Counted from the stretch's first letter, positions 8,771 to 17,280 are shown. The stretch is DNA of 64,000 nucleotides from DATATB01 sp036268995 (GCA_036268995.1 DATATB010000011.1:26203-90202), one strand, 5' to 3'. Numbers and translations: made by a program. The notes: generated by a model from the letters alone, not told the origin.

Positions 8771-9391
8771 TCAGCCCGTGACGCTGAGAGGGATAAAGCT
8801 GAAACCGGTGACCGAGGCGTGCTCAATCGCGTCCTTGAACGCCTGCGTGCAGATCCAGCCGCCATCGTTCGCGCGAAACAGGTCGTACGGCGGGGCAACG
8901 CTCGCCAGCAAAACCCCGGGGCCGAGAACCGTGACGAACTTCTTGCCCGGGCCGTTCTCGGCGTCGACATACAAGCAGTTCGAGCGGCCCAAGTCCCACA
9001 CGTCATGTTCGCGAAACCCGTAGGCCCAGTGGTACTCCGCGAGCAAGGCTCCTTTGCCGTCCACAATTTCGGTCGGGATCCAGCGGATCGTCGGACACAG
9101 CCGCAGCCCGCCGATCTTCGCATGTGTTTTGGCGTTTACGATCAGATCCTGCCCACCGCCGATCATCGTCGCTAGGCGGTCCCCTAACGCTCCATCGACG
9201 TCGAGCACGACGCGGGCGCGTCGCAGCGCTTCGTCGGCGCCAAAATAGGGGATGGCTTCTCCAGTATCGACGTTAACGATGTCTTTTTCCCGCGCGAACG
9301 CATGTGTTGCGCGCGAGCGGAATGTCTTCACAACCTCCAAGTCAATGTCCGCCTCGTACCAGTTTTCCACCACGGCCTCCAGGTGGCTCAC
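8771..9391 (-). CDS. Imm11/DUF1629-like putative immunity protein
   Basis: 206-residue protein resembling the Imm11 (MXAN_0049/DUF1629) immunity family. The clearest sign is the C-terminal pattern CTQAFKDAIEHASVTGFSF, matching that family's closing motif of a substituted helix then TG-x-x-F. The start is GTG 9391, whose GTGA overlaps the stop of the upstream nuclease-like gene by 4 bases, with GAAGG just upstream. The frame also runs open to 9463, but that would overlap coding sequence further and is not needed. Tight overlap implies translational coupling, as expected for a toxin and its antidote. There is no signal peptide or membrane segment, so it should be cytoplasmic. Family assignment rests on pattern recognition only. 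Confidence 0.65.
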   Translation of the reverse strand: MSHLEAVVENWYEADIDLEVVKTFRSRATHAFAREKDIVNVDTGEAIPYFGADEALRRARVVLDVDGALGDRLATMIGGGQDLIVNAKTHAKIGGLRLCPTIRWIPTEIVDGKGALLAEYHWAYGFREHDVWDLGRSNCLYVDAENGPGKKFVTVLGPGVLLASVAPPYDLFRANDGGWICTQAFKDAIEHASVTGFSFIPLSVTG

Positions 9392-10965
9392 TTGCCTTCG
9401 AACTCTCGTTCCGCGCCTAGTAATAGCTTGAAGAATTCGTTCTGATTCTCCGCGTTCATCCACTTCGCCCAGGGCAGTAGGCCGCGCAGGTCGAGCAGGT
9501 TTGGGTTTCTGCCAGTATCGGCCATCAGCTCCCGGAATTTGCCGTCAGCCATCCTGGTCGCAAACGCCTGAACGAATCTTGCAGCGTCTATTGTGCCCTT
9601 AACATGGGGTAAGTTCAGCGGCACCGGTATCTTCTGTAGGAATTTATTATTCTCGGCAAGGTAGAGCACGTCATTCTCGTTCATGCCGCCAGCGTTCAGC
9701 CCGTTGATGAATGCCGCCAACCGCTGGGGCGCCATGATCTGATTTGGGTCGATGGCCAGTCCAAGTTCGATCATCTTTCGCTCGGCAAGCGCTTGGATCT
9801 GCGGCTTTCCCAGCAGCGATAGGTGGAGGGTAATGTCCTCAGCGATCACCACGGCGGACAGGGGATTCACAATGTCGAGCCAAGAACCGACCGACTTATT
9901 AAGGTTCTCCAGGCTGTAGATGTCGTACATTTTGTTCGCGTTGACAACGCCTTCGTACCATTCGTTGAACTCGGCGAGCTTGGCATCGTATTCCTCACGC
10001 GACAACTTACTGATAGTTCCCATTGGCCCGAGCAGCAACAAGCCGGCCTGTCCCAGCTCGCTCCGCGTGAGGGCAATCGCACCAGTCTCTAGGCCCTCGC
10101 GAAGCGAATCCTGCAGGGCCCTGACGGCGGCCTGCGCCTCGGCGTCTGTGATTGCCCGGCTCAGGTTTTTCTTCATTATGCGCTGCAGCTCACCGTTAAG
10201 GTACTTCAGGTAATCGGCGAGGTGGCCGCCCTCGTGAGTCGTCGACCTAAGGAAGCCGGCCAATACTGTCTCCGCGGGCGTAAGCGTGCCGGCCGCCGCC
10301 TTCGCCTGGAGAGTTTTCCACGCCTGCTCGGCAAGCTCCCTCCCGGCCTTAGTGGGCAGATGTATTAGGTTTTCCGCGGCGCCTTTCGGGGCAATCTTCG
10401 CCAACCATTTCGCAAGCTTGCCATCGCCTTTGTAAAGCGCCTGTTGGACGAGGTGGTGTACCTGGAGGTATCCCTTCGCGACCAGCTCTTCCAGGATTTT
10501 GGCGGACCGCAGAGCGATCAGCTTCGCAAGCAGCGCCTTTTCCGCTCCGGTCAGGAGCGGTTTCACCACCGCCTTTGGCGGGAGGATTTGCGCCAGCACC
10601 GTCGGTGGAGTTCGACGGGGGGCCTCGCCGGGCGAAGTGGCGCTTTGTCTGTCGCCCATAGCGACGGCGCTCGGTCCTTTGCCCTTGGCGGCGGCCGTGT
10701 CCTGCTTTGCGGATTCGTTTTCTTCGCACAGCCACTGGACCCAAGCATCGTAGGAATTTTTGGCGAGGATCACATGATCGCGCTGAAGCTTCGCCACGAA
10801 CCAGTCGAAATCGTCGCGCCAACGGTCGCAAGGCATGCGCTGGAGCACGCGATCAAGCCAGTGCAAGAACTCCCGGCCGATAAACGTCAGCTCGATCTGC
10901 GTTCGCTGGTCGATTTCGCGCAGGGTCTCCTCGATCAATTCCTTGACCAGGTAAGCAGTGCTCAT
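9388..10965 (-). CDS. Putative polymorphic toxin with AHH-type HNH/Endo VII nuclease motif
   Basis: 525 residues. The N-terminal ~90 residues (MSTAYLVKELIEETLREIDQ onward) are helical and unassigned. A short Ala/Lys/Gly-rich linker follows at about 90-120. The central part carries an AHH-like nuclease signature: HH at 170-171 (QVHHLVQQAL), ENLIHLP at 198-204, and H-x3-H at 244-248 (THEGGHLADY). The order HH - ENxxxLP - HxxxH-xxY is that of AHH/WHH nucleases of bacterial conflict systems. The C-terminal ~280 residues are unassigned, which is unusual because such nuclease domains normally end the protein. ATG 10965 is chosen because the frame upstream of it is Pro/Arg-rich and atypical. The downstream Imm11-like gene overlaps by 4 bases. 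No secretion module (RHS, PAAR, VgrG, TANFOR) is visible. Confidence 0.6.
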   Translation of the reverse strand: MSTAYLVKELIEETLREIDQRTQIELTFIGREFLHWLDRVLQRMPCDRWRDDFDWFVAKLQRDHVILAKNSYDAWVQWLCEENESAKQDTAAAKGKGPSAVAMGDRQSATSPGEAPRRTPPTVLAQILPPKAVVKPLLTGAEKALLAKLIALRSAKILEELVAKGYLQVHHLVQQALYKGDGKLAKWLAKIAPKGAAENLIHLPTKAGRELAEQAWKTLQAKAAAGTLTPAETVLAGFLRSTTHEGGHLADYLKYLNGELQRIMKKNLSRAITDAEAQAAVRALQDSLREGLETGAIALTRSELGQAGLLLLGPMGTISKLSREEYDAKLAEFNEWYEGVVNANKMYDIYSLENLNKSVGSWLDIVNPLSAVVIAEDITLHLSLLGKPQIQALAERKMIELGLAIDPNQIMAPQRLAAFINGLNAGGMNENDVLYLAENNKFLQKIPVPLNLPHVKGTIDAARFVQAFATRMADGKFRELMADTGRNPNLLDLRGLLPWAKWMNAENQNEFFKLLLGAEREFEGK

Positions 10966-11018
10966 CGTCGCGGGCCTCGTACGGCGGAAAACGGGACGTG
11001 CCGGCTGGTGCGGAGCGG

Positions 11019-11888
11019 CTAACGGAAGCGGGCCCGCATTTCTGCTCGGAATACGCTGAACGCGCGGTGGATTTGGTTCTTGCACTCTTCGCGGGCGATC
11101 TCTTCGAGCCTGGGCTCCATCGCCAAGAGCACCCTTTTGGCCATGACATGGCCTCCTCCCAGGGTGACCGTGAATTCGGGCAGCGGCCGCGCGCTACGAC
11201 ACGTGATCTTTTCATTCCCGGTCGAGCCGAAGGCGGCGCAACCTGAACGAGGCGGATCGGCAGCGGCGCCGTGCGATTGTCGACAGTACACTGCGTCGTC
11301 GGCCGAGGGATCGGGCGCTGCATCGGGCAGCAAGGGCAGAATGTCGCGGACAGAATTGGGAAAGGATGGAAGGGGGGACAATGGCGAAGGGCTGGATCTA
11401 GCGGAGGGTCCGTCGGTCGCGGGAACGCTGTCACCCGGCGGCGGCAGGAATGGCAGCGTGGAAAGTAGTGTGAAATCGAGTGCGGGAAGGCTCGATAATG
11501 GGGTGGTGGGATTTTCGTTCGGCTCCGGAATCAAAGGGGCCGCGGACGGCGAGGTGCCGGCGTTGGGAGTTGGCGGGTTCGCTGGCCGGAGATTTTGCAG
11601 CGGCGCGGGGATGTTGGGCGGGCTGCTGGGAAAAGCCGGATCGGGTGACATGATGCCGGTATTGCCAGGGCCGAAGATGGCGGGCGGTTCGGCCGAAATA
11701 AATACGTCAGCGGCGTGGTTCCTCGCGTCCGATGATCCTGCGGCCAATGGGTTCGGCATTTCAGGCGGCTGGGAAGCGATCAGATCGAGAATGGCGTCGT
11801 GGCCCCGCGGCCGGAGTGGGTTAGGTTCGGAATTTGGGAGCAGGTCTGGATGTACGAGTTTTTCCAACTCAAGATCTTTGCTGGTCAT
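11019..11888 (-). CDS. Proline/serine-rich hypothetical protein upstream of the toxin gene
   Basis: 289 residues, not recognised. The start is ATG 11888 (MTSKDLELEKL). From about residue 25 to 215 it is dominated by Pro, Ser, Ala and Leu, with many PxxP-like and SP dipeptides, suggesting an extended, disordered region. The last ~55 residues look folded: FTVTLGGGHVMAKRVLLAME, then a basic helix ending EMRARFR. It ends 53 bases before the toxin ATG on the same strand, so one transcript is likely. It could be an adaptor, a secretion/loading partner or an unrelated structural protein; nothing in the sequence decides. The low-complexity composition means similarity searches may mislead. Confidence 0.55.
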   Translation of the reverse strand: MTSKDLELEKLVHPDLLPNSEPNPLRPRGHDAILDLIASQPPEMPNPLAAGSSDARNHAADVFISAEPPAIFGPGNTGIMSPDPAFPSSPPNIPAPLQNLRPANPPTPNAGTSPSAAPLIPEPNENPTTPLSSLPALDFTLLSTLPFLPPPGDSVPATDGPSARSSPSPLSPLPSFPNSVRDILPLLPDAAPDPSADDAVYCRQSHGAAADPPRSGCAAFGSTGNEKITCRSARPLPEFTVTLGGGHVMAKRVLLAMEPRLEEIAREECKNQIHRAFSVFRAEMRARFR

Positions 11889-12201
11889 CGGCGTCCTCGG
11901 GTGTGAGAATAGACTGAGAACGCAGCGAGGCAGACGCGGCTTGAGTGCGAGCTTGCGCCGAAGCAAAAAAAGAGCCCGGCGCGAGCGGCGGTCGATATCG
12001 ACCTGCTCGCGACGGGCTCTTTTTGATACCTGATCTTAAGTCAGGCCCTGCGGATACCCACTACGTTGAATGTCGTGCCAGGTGGTAGCGCAGCGAACGG
12101 CCGATTTCAAGGTGCGGATTGGGCCACTTGGTGTGAACGCCCGCTAGCCAGACCCGTTACGGCCAAAGGACTCGGCGGAGAAGCGATCTCTCGGCCGGTA
12201 C
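11889..12201. other. 313-bp intergenic region with a terminator
   Basis: Apart from the strong hairpin at 11965-12024 I see no gene. The promoter of the minus-strand toxin cassette would have to lie in 11889-11964, between its first start and the terminator. Confidence 0.5.
11965..12024 (-). terminator. Rho-independent terminator of the CobW-like gene
   Basis: A-run plus GAGCCCGGCGCGAGC (11965-11986) pairs with GCTCGCGACGGGCTC plus T-run (12005-12024): a ~20-bp stem with one mismatch. The loop is itself palindromic (GGTCGATATCGACC). Read on the minus strand it ends in seven T, as expected downstream of the gene ending at 12202. It can also work on the plus strand. Confidence 0.85.
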
Positions 12202-13317
12202 TTACGTGCTTCCTAGCGGCATGCGGTGGGTTGGCACGGGGCGGCCGGGGCGAAAGTGTTGCATCCGTTGCACGTGGGCGCGCACGCCAAACTCCGCGGC
12301 CAGCTCGCGCAGTTCCGCATCCAGCAAACGCGCCAGCTCATCGGGGTCGATCGCCGCTCGAGCGTTGATCGTCAACTCGGCTGCGTTCACGTGCGCCGCC
12401 GAAGCCGCCGACAATTCGACCTGCGAGGCCGAGCTCACCAGGTTGGCGATGGCCCAGGCCCCGTCGGACTCGCCCAAAATCTTGAGGTGAGCCGGCTCGG
12501 CCGCCTGGCCTTTTAAAGCACGCGCCAAGCGTTCGACCAGCCGCATGACGATCGAGTCGAGCGAGAACTCGATCGGTGGGTCGCCCGGCTGCACGCGCAC
12601 GCTGCCGTTGAGCCAGCCCAGCTCGGCCTCGCCTTCGGCATACACGTCGTAATCCACTTCCGGCGTGCTCGTGCGCGCGGGGCGCGGTCGCTCGATCGCC
12701 GCAATCAGCTCTTCGAAACCCGTTCCGTCGCGCGCACTGGCCGAGAGCACTTCTTGATCGGGAAACCGACTTTTGACCAGGCCCGCCAGCGACTGCACTT
12801 CGGCCGGCGCGAGCTTGTCGATCTTGTTGATGATCAGGATGTCGGCTTCTTCGAGTTGCTTGAGAAAAATGTAGGCCGCCTTGGGCGAAAAGCCGGCGCC
12901 CGCCTCGCCGGACAAAATTTTGCGGCCATGCTCGGGCTTGAGCAGGACAGCCAGCGGCCCGATTTCGTAGGCATCGCCATACAACTGCCGCAGCGGCTCG
13001 ATGACCGTCGCCGCCAGATCCGTGCAACTGCCCACCGGCTCGGCAATCAGCACGTCGGGCTGCTGATGTTCGCCCAGTTGCTGGGCGGTGGCGATGAGAT
13101 CGTCGAACTTGCAGCAGAAGCAGGCGCCGGCCACTTCGCCGACTTCGAAGCCCTGGGCCCGCAGGTTTTGCGTATCGACCAGCCCCATAGCCTGATCATT
13201 GGTCACGAGTCCGACCTTGAGCCCCTGGCGAGCATAGTGCCGTGCGAGCCGGGCCATGGCCGTCGTCTTGCCGGCGCCCAGAAAACCTCCCAGCATTAAG
13301 AACCGCACGCGTTTCAT
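12202..13317 (-). CDS. CobW/HypB/UreG-type G3E GTPase
   Basis: G3E-family GTPases are metal chaperones or metallocentre-assembly factors. Walker A is GGFLGAGKTT (residues 10-19). A CxCC metal-binding motif is GACFCCKFDD (Cys66, 68, 69), as in COG0523 proteins, and the guanine-specificity motif is NKID (164-167). The C-terminal ~150 residues, ending VQRMQHFRPGRPVPTHR, do not match the usual CobW C-terminal domain that I know. ATG 13317 has GAGG 8 bases upstream, and the conserved sequence starts there; the frame stays open to 13389. Length is 371 residues. The gene stands alone on the minus strand with its own terminator. Its client metal enzyme cannot be inferred; nothing next to it is an obvious cobalamin, urease or nitrile-hydratase gene. 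Confidence 0.88.
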   Translation of the reverse strand: MKRVRFLMLGGFLGAGKTTAMARLARHYARQGLKVGLVTNDQAMGLVDTQNLRAQGFEVGEVAGACFCCKFDDLIATAQQLGEHQQPDVLIAEPVGSCTDLAATVIEPLRQLYGDAYEIGPLAVLLKPEHGRKILSGEAGAGFSPKAAYIFLKQLEEADILIINKIDKLAPAEVQSLAGLVKSRFPDQEVLSASARDGTGFEELIAAIERPRPARTSTPEVDYDVYAEGEAELGWLNGSVRVQPGDPPIEFSLDSIVMRLVERLARALKGQAAEPAHLKILGESDGAWAIANLVSSASQVELSAASAAHVNAAELTINARAAIDPDELARLLDAELRELAAEFGVRAHVQRMQHFRPGRPVPTHRMPLGST

Positions 13318-13500
13318 GGTGTTCCTCAAGGTTGAATCCAGCGGGGGTGGGACCGGCTCGACGCGCGTGGCCGGCGGCATGGAGACCAAGTATAAACAAT
13401 ATTAATTGGGCATGCGCGGAATGCCCAGCGGTCGGCGTTCGCATGCCGCCGACGGCAAACCATTCGTCCGAGAACTGTTCGACGGCGGGATGCAAACTCA

Positions 13501-13941
13501 ATGAGTGTGAAGAAACGGGGAAAATTCTACTACGGCGACAGCCAAGCGGACATCAACGAGGAGCTGCTGCGATACAGTGGCCTAAATGGCTACCCGGTTC
13601 AGCACTTTGCCGATGCAATGTGCGGTTGCGGCGCCGGCCTATTCCGCCTGTTGCTTGACGACACCGAAGGCGTCGCGGTCCGCAAGTGTGCCGAATGTGG
13701 GACTGAACACCCTATCGGCGACAGCAGCGAGTTCCTGGACGACGCACAGTTGGAAGAGTGCGCTTGCCCGTGCGGCGGTGAGGAATTCGAGATCACTGCC
13801 GGCGTGTCGCTCTACCCAAGCAGCGAGAGCGTGCGCTGGCTCTACATCGGGTGCCGATGCCCAAGTTGCGGGCTGGTCGCCGTCTACGGAGACTGGAAAA
13901 ACGAATTTGAGGATTACCGGGAATTGCTCTCGCGAGTGTGA
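13501..13941 (+). CDS. Cysteine-rich, probable zinc-ribbon hypothetical protein
   Basis: 146 residues, not recognised. Ten cysteines are grouped as CxC (41, 43), CxxC (63, 66), CxCxC (87, 89, 91) and CxCxxC (118, 120, 123), which looks like two zinc-ribbon-type knuckles (for example VRKCAECGTEH and IGCRCPSCG). The protein is acidic, with no signal peptide and no membrane helix. It starts 183 bases after the divergent GTPase gene, so the two may share a regulatory region. Small Cys-rich proteins of this kind are often seen as accessory or immunity-like genes, but I cannot assign a role. Confidence 0.75.
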   Translation: MSVKKRGKFYYGDSQADINEELLRYSGLNGYPVQHFADAMCGCGAGLFRLLLDDTEGVAVRKCAECGTEHPIGDSSEFLDDAQLEECACPCGGEEFEITAGVSLYPSSESVRWLYIGCRCPSCGLVAVYGDWKNEFEDYRELLSRV

Positions 13942-14034
13942 TCGCGCGTCCCAAGCGCCTGCCAGGTACGCTGGCACGCGGCAAGCCAGAGCGGACTTTT
14001 CATTCATCGCTCCGCGTTTATCGTCCGCGCTGTC

Positions 14035-15180
14035 ATGCACGAGCCACTAGATCCCATGCTGGCGATTCGTGGCGGCCGGCCGGCTTGTCCCGAGGGGCCG
14101 CCGCCGTGGCCACCACATGATGAAGCGGTGGCCGCTGCGCTGCGCGCCGCGGCCGAAGATGGCAGTTGGGGACAGTATCATGGCCCGCACGGGCCACGGC
14201 TGGCGGCGGCCTTGGCCGAAAAATTCGCCGTCGAATTTGTCTTGCCGTGCTGCTCGGGGACTTTTGCCGTGCAGTTGGCGCTGCGCGCGCTGGGAGTCGG
14301 CAGTGGCGATGAAGTGGTTTTGGCCGGCTATGATTTTCCGGGCAACTTCCGCGCGATCGAGGCCGTGGGGGCCACGCCGGTCCTCGTCGACATCGCTGCC
14401 GACAGTTGGAATCTCGACGTGCAGCAGTTGGCCAGCGTGACAGGCGACAAAATCAAAGCGGTGCTCGCCAGCCACTTGCACGGCGGGCTGGTTGCCATGC
14501 CGGCGCTCATGATGCTGGCTCGCGAGCGCAATTGGCTAGTCGTCGAGGATGCCTGCCAGGCGCCCGGAGCACGGATTGGCGAGCGGCCGGCCGGCTCATG
14601 GGGCGACGCTGGAGTGCTGAGCTTCGGCGGCAGCAAACTGCTCTCAGCCGGCCGGGGAGGCGCGGTGTTGTGCCACCAGGCCGAAGTGTTTCAACGCGCC
14701 AAGATCTTTTGCGAGCAAGGCAACCACGCGTTTCCGCTGAGCGAGTTGCAAGCCCTCGTCGTGAATCCGCAGTTGGAAAGCTTGCCGGCGCGCCACGAGC
14801 GCCGCCTGCAAGCCGTGACTCGGCTGCTCGCTGGGCTCGGCGAGGTGCCCGGCTTGCGGCCGTTGTCGGGATTGCCCGAGGACTGGAGCCCCGCTTACTA
14901 CAAGCTGGGATTCGAATATCGCGGCGAGTCGCTCGGCGATTGTCCACGCGAGGAGTTTGTGCGCAGCGTGCAGGCCGAAGGCATTGCCCTGGATACGGGT
15001 TTTCGCGGTTTTTTGCACCGCGGATCGCGCCGTTGCCGGCGCGGCACGCCACTGCAAATTGCCGCGCGGGCCGCCGAGCGGGCCGTTCTGCTGCACCACC
15101 CCGCGCTGCTCGCAGAGCCCGACGTCCTCGACCGCATCGCCGCGGGACTCAAGAAGGTCTGCACGGCCTTGGCCTCGTAG
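14035..15180 (+). CDS. DegT/DnrJ/EryC1-family PLP-dependent aminotransferase
   Basis: Fold-type I PLP enzyme of the sugar aminotransferase / AHBA synthase family, 381 residues. The Schiff-base lysine is Lys201 in LSFGGSKLLSAGRGGA. The PLP-binding acidic residue is Asp172 in VVEDACQAPGA, and the phosphate-binding start is CCSGTFAVQLAL near 73-84. These enzymes usually make amino sugars for envelope polysaccharides or antibiotic precursors. The C-terminal third (RGFLHRGSRRCRRGTP) is Arg-rich and less typical. The start ATG 14035 precedes IRGGRPA, where family members begin. It is convergent with csrA at 15.2 kb. No neighbouring sugar-nucleotide genes are present, so the substrate is open. Confidence 0.87.
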   Translation: MHEPLDPMLAIRGGRPACPEGPPPWPPHDEAVAAALRAAAEDGSWGQYHGPHGPRLAAALAEKFAVEFVLPCCSGTFAVQLALRALGVGSGDEVVLAGYDFPGNFRAIEAVGATPVLVDIAADSWNLDVQQLASVTGDKIKAVLASHLHGGLVAMPALMMLARERNWLVVEDACQAPGARIGERPAGSWGDAGVLSFGGSKLLSAGRGGAVLCHQAEVFQRAKIFCEQGNHAFPLSELQALVVNPQLESLPARHERRLQAVTRLLAGLGEVPGLRPLSGLPEDWSPAYYKLGFEYRGESLGDCPREEFVRSVQAEGIALDTGFRGFLHRGSRRCRRGTPLQIAARAAERAVLLHHPALLAEPDVLDRIAAGLKKVCTALAS

Positions 15181-15219
15181 CGCAAGTCGCGAGACTTTCG
15201 ACGCGTTCGCGACGTTTTC

Positions 15220-15237
15220 GGAACTCTCACGAGTTCC
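15220..15237. terminator. Hairpin between convergent aminotransferase and csrA
   Basis: GGAACTC (15220-15226) and GAGTTCC (15231-15237) form a perfect 7-bp stem with a TCAC loop. An outer pair, GTCGCGA (15186-15192) with TCGCGAC (15206-15212), lies just before it. The position between two stops suggests a bidirectional terminator. Confidence 0.55.
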
Positions 15238-15238
15238 G

Positions 15239-15484
15239 CTACCGTTTTGCGTCGACGCCGATGTCAGCCGAGACAACCGACGCGCCGGTCGGATCGGAGA
15301 AGCCGTCGTCGAGGTGATGGCCGGCCAAATCGTCGCGCGGCCGCAATTCGCTGCGCACGACCCGCATGCCGCGCGGCGCCTCGATGCCGATGCTGACGCG
15401 TTGACCCGAGATGCGATTGATCACGATCGTGACATTGTCGTCCACGACGATCTTCTCGCCCACTTTCCTGCTGAGTACGAGCAT
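15239..15484 (-). CDS. csrA: CsrA carbon storage regulator, second paralogue
   Basis: 81-residue CsrA. MLVLSRKVGEKIVVDDNVTI and VSIGIEAPRGMRVVRSEL include the conserved RNA-binding Arg. ATG 15484 is preceded by a purine-rich AGAGGGGG about 8 bases away. A ~20-residue tail (HHLDDGFSDPTGASVVSADI) extends past the usual end. It differs from the csrA at 3.9 kb mainly in the tail and in VGEKIVVDD versus TQEQIQIGN. The gene stands alone. Two csrA copies in one 64-kb window suggest paralogues with separate RNA targets or heterodimer formation. Confidence 0.93.
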   Translation of the reverse strand: MLVLSRKVGEKIVVDDNVTIVINRISGQRVSIGIEAPRGMRVVRSELRPRDDLAGHHLDDGFSDPTGASVVSADIGVDAKR

Positions 15485-15952
15485 GGTCTGATCCCCCTCT
15501 TTCCCTGAGAGCGTGTAACCGTCTGCTCACTGGGTTAGGCAAACTGGGTGCCGGCTTCGTGCAATGTGCGGCTCCGTGGACCTGCCGTGCAAGCTAACAC
15601 CCTGTATTTTCAATAGTTACGCGATTTTCGCTAAAGTTCGTCAAGCCGCCGGCCGAGCGGCTGGCGAACGGCCGCGGCGTCTTAAATCAGGACGGGAAAT
15701 CTCGAAATGAGACTTCCGGCGGGGCGGGCAGCGGCCCACTGGCGATCGCCCGTGCGGACTGGGCTACGCAAAGATTGGTTGCCGCACCGCTAGCACCGGG
15801 TAAACTGAGCACGCGTGCTCGACGAAGCCAAGCGGTTTCTCCTTCGGACTCTGGCGGCCTGCTGATCTGCCGGCAAGTGGGCGGCGGCGATGCGCAAGTG
15901 AGCAACCATGCAATTGGGGCGGAACATTCACCGCGGCAACCAACTCAACTCG
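15485..15952. other. 468-bp gap upstream of csrA (minus) and a small secreted protein (plus)
   Basis: No gene recognised. The segment 15595-15640 is AT-richer than its surroundings and is the likely csrA promoter area, read leftwards. I could not find a convincing -35/-10 pair with normal spacing. Confidence 0.4.
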
Positions 15953-16267
15953 ATGCGGATCTCCCGCGGGCTGTTGCTGACGGCAGCGATTACGCTCGTG
16001 CCGACGTTCTGGCTCGAACCCATTTCGGCCCAATCGCCCGGCAGAGGAAGCGCAACGAAGCGCGAGGCTCTCGCGTCGGCCAACGAGATGTACGACTTCA
16101 AGCTGCCGCAGTTTCAGCAGTGGCTGCGTGAGAACCGGATGCTACGGCAGCCGAGCGAGGGCGACACGGATTTTGCGCGGCGCGTGTATCTGGCCCAGCA
16201 GCCCAAGCTGCGCGATGACCACAGCCGGCGAATGTGGCAAGCCGCGCGCGTCAGTCGTCCAGCTTGA
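15953..16267 (+). CDS. Small secreted hypothetical protein
   Basis: 104 residues from ATG 15953. The N-terminus MRISRGLLLTAAITLVPTFW has a basic n-region and a hydrophobic core, followed by an Ala-x-Ser-like exit (PISAQS), so export is likely. The remainder (FKLPQFQQWLRENRMLRQPS) is charged and short, with no known domain. Its stop overlaps the 3' end of the convergent gene by 17 bases. The ribosome site is weak, and ATG 15908 is an alternative start, so moderate doubt remains that it is expressed. Confidence 0.5.
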   Translation: MRISRGLLLTAAITLVPTFWLEPISAQSPGRGSATKREALASANEMYDFKLPQFQQWLRENRMLRQPSEGDTDFARRVYLAQQPKLRDDHSRRMWQAARVSRPA

Positions 16268-17027
16268 TGGGCGGCAATTCGTCGCGGCGATACTTCTCGA
16301 CGGCCTGGCGGCCTTGGCCGGGAGTCGTAATCTCCGGCGGCGTGTCCGAGCGCTCGCTATAGCGCTGGTCGGTGCGGCGCTTGAGAGCCAATTCTTCGCG
16401 CGCCTTTTGCGTGAATGCTTCGTTCGGCAGGATCAAATGCAGTTCGTTGTCGTAGGCCACCATCAACGGCGATCGCAAATTATCGGCATGGTCGGGGCAC
16501 GTGAAGATGACCAGCCGCACGTGTTCGCTCCAACTCTTGACGAACATGAACGCGCCGCCGCCCAGCAACGTGAACATCGCCAGCCACACGCACGTGCCCG
16601 ACCGCATCCACACGGCCAGCAGCAATAGCAGCAAGGCGATGGAAACGGTGCAGACCAGGATGGCTATTGGCGATTCGAAGCCGCGCAGCGGCTGCTCGTA
16701 TTCGCGCTGCATCAGCCGGTCGCGACTGCCGCATTGCCAGCACTGCTTGGGTAGCGCGAGGTCCCATTTCGTGCCGTCGCGGCCCTCGCGCGCAGCGTAG
16801 TTCACCTTGCACGCGCGAAACTGCGGAGTGGCCAGCACCGGCAACCAAACCCTCGCATTGAGCCAGGCGGAATCCGCGACCGGCTGCACGTACGGCCGGA
16901 CGCGAGTCCAGAAGCCGGGCGGCGGATCGCCAGCCGGCGAGGGTGAAACTTGGGGATCGCCAGCCGCCGGCTTGCCGCCAGCGGGTCCGGATGCGGGGCC
17001 TCGGCCCGAGTCGTTTGGTTGGCTCAT
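16251..17027 (-). CDS. Two-helix membrane protein, hypothetical
   Basis: 258 residues, not recognised. A Pro/Gly/Ala-rich N-terminal tail (1-40) is followed by a soluble segment with CWQC (Cys96, Cys99), which could bind a metal, and two transmembrane helices (about 119-141 and 146-164). A C-terminal cytoplasmic-type domain follows (VIFTCPDHADNLRSPLM, then LHLILPNEAFTQKAREELAL), ending in a charged tail. The arrangement (zinc-knuckle-like element, two close helices, soluble domain) is common in planctomycete proteins of unknown role. It is encoded alone on the minus strand. Confidence 0.75.
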   Translation of the reverse strand: MSQPNDSGRGPASGPAGGKPAAGDPQVSPSPAGDPPPGFWTRVRPYVQPVADSAWLNARVWLPVLATPQFRACKVNYAAREGRDGTKWDLALPKQCWQCGSRDRLMQREYEQPLRGFESPIAILVCTVSIALLLLLLAVWMRSGTCVWLAMFTLLGGGAFMFVKSWSEHVRLVIFTCPDHADNLRSPLMVAYDNELHLILPNEAFTQKAREELALKRRTDQRYSERSDTPPEITTPGQGRQAVEKYRRDELPPIKLDD

Positions 17028-17280
17028 AAGCTCATGCTACCGCCCCAGCGCGGTTCGCGTCTAGCAGTTTGAGTCGCAGCCCGATCGGCCGGTGGCCCGG
17101 CTGGTTGCCGAAATGCATTTTCGATTCGCTACTAGCTTATGCTGCATAAAAAGATTAAGATTTTGTAAGAATGCGGTTGGAATCTCCGCAGCCGGCGAAA
17201 TGGGCTCCGGGCGGACCCTGCTTGCCGGGTTTTGGGCCGTGGCCCAACATTGGGCCGTTTTCCAAGTGGGAAGTCCGTCC

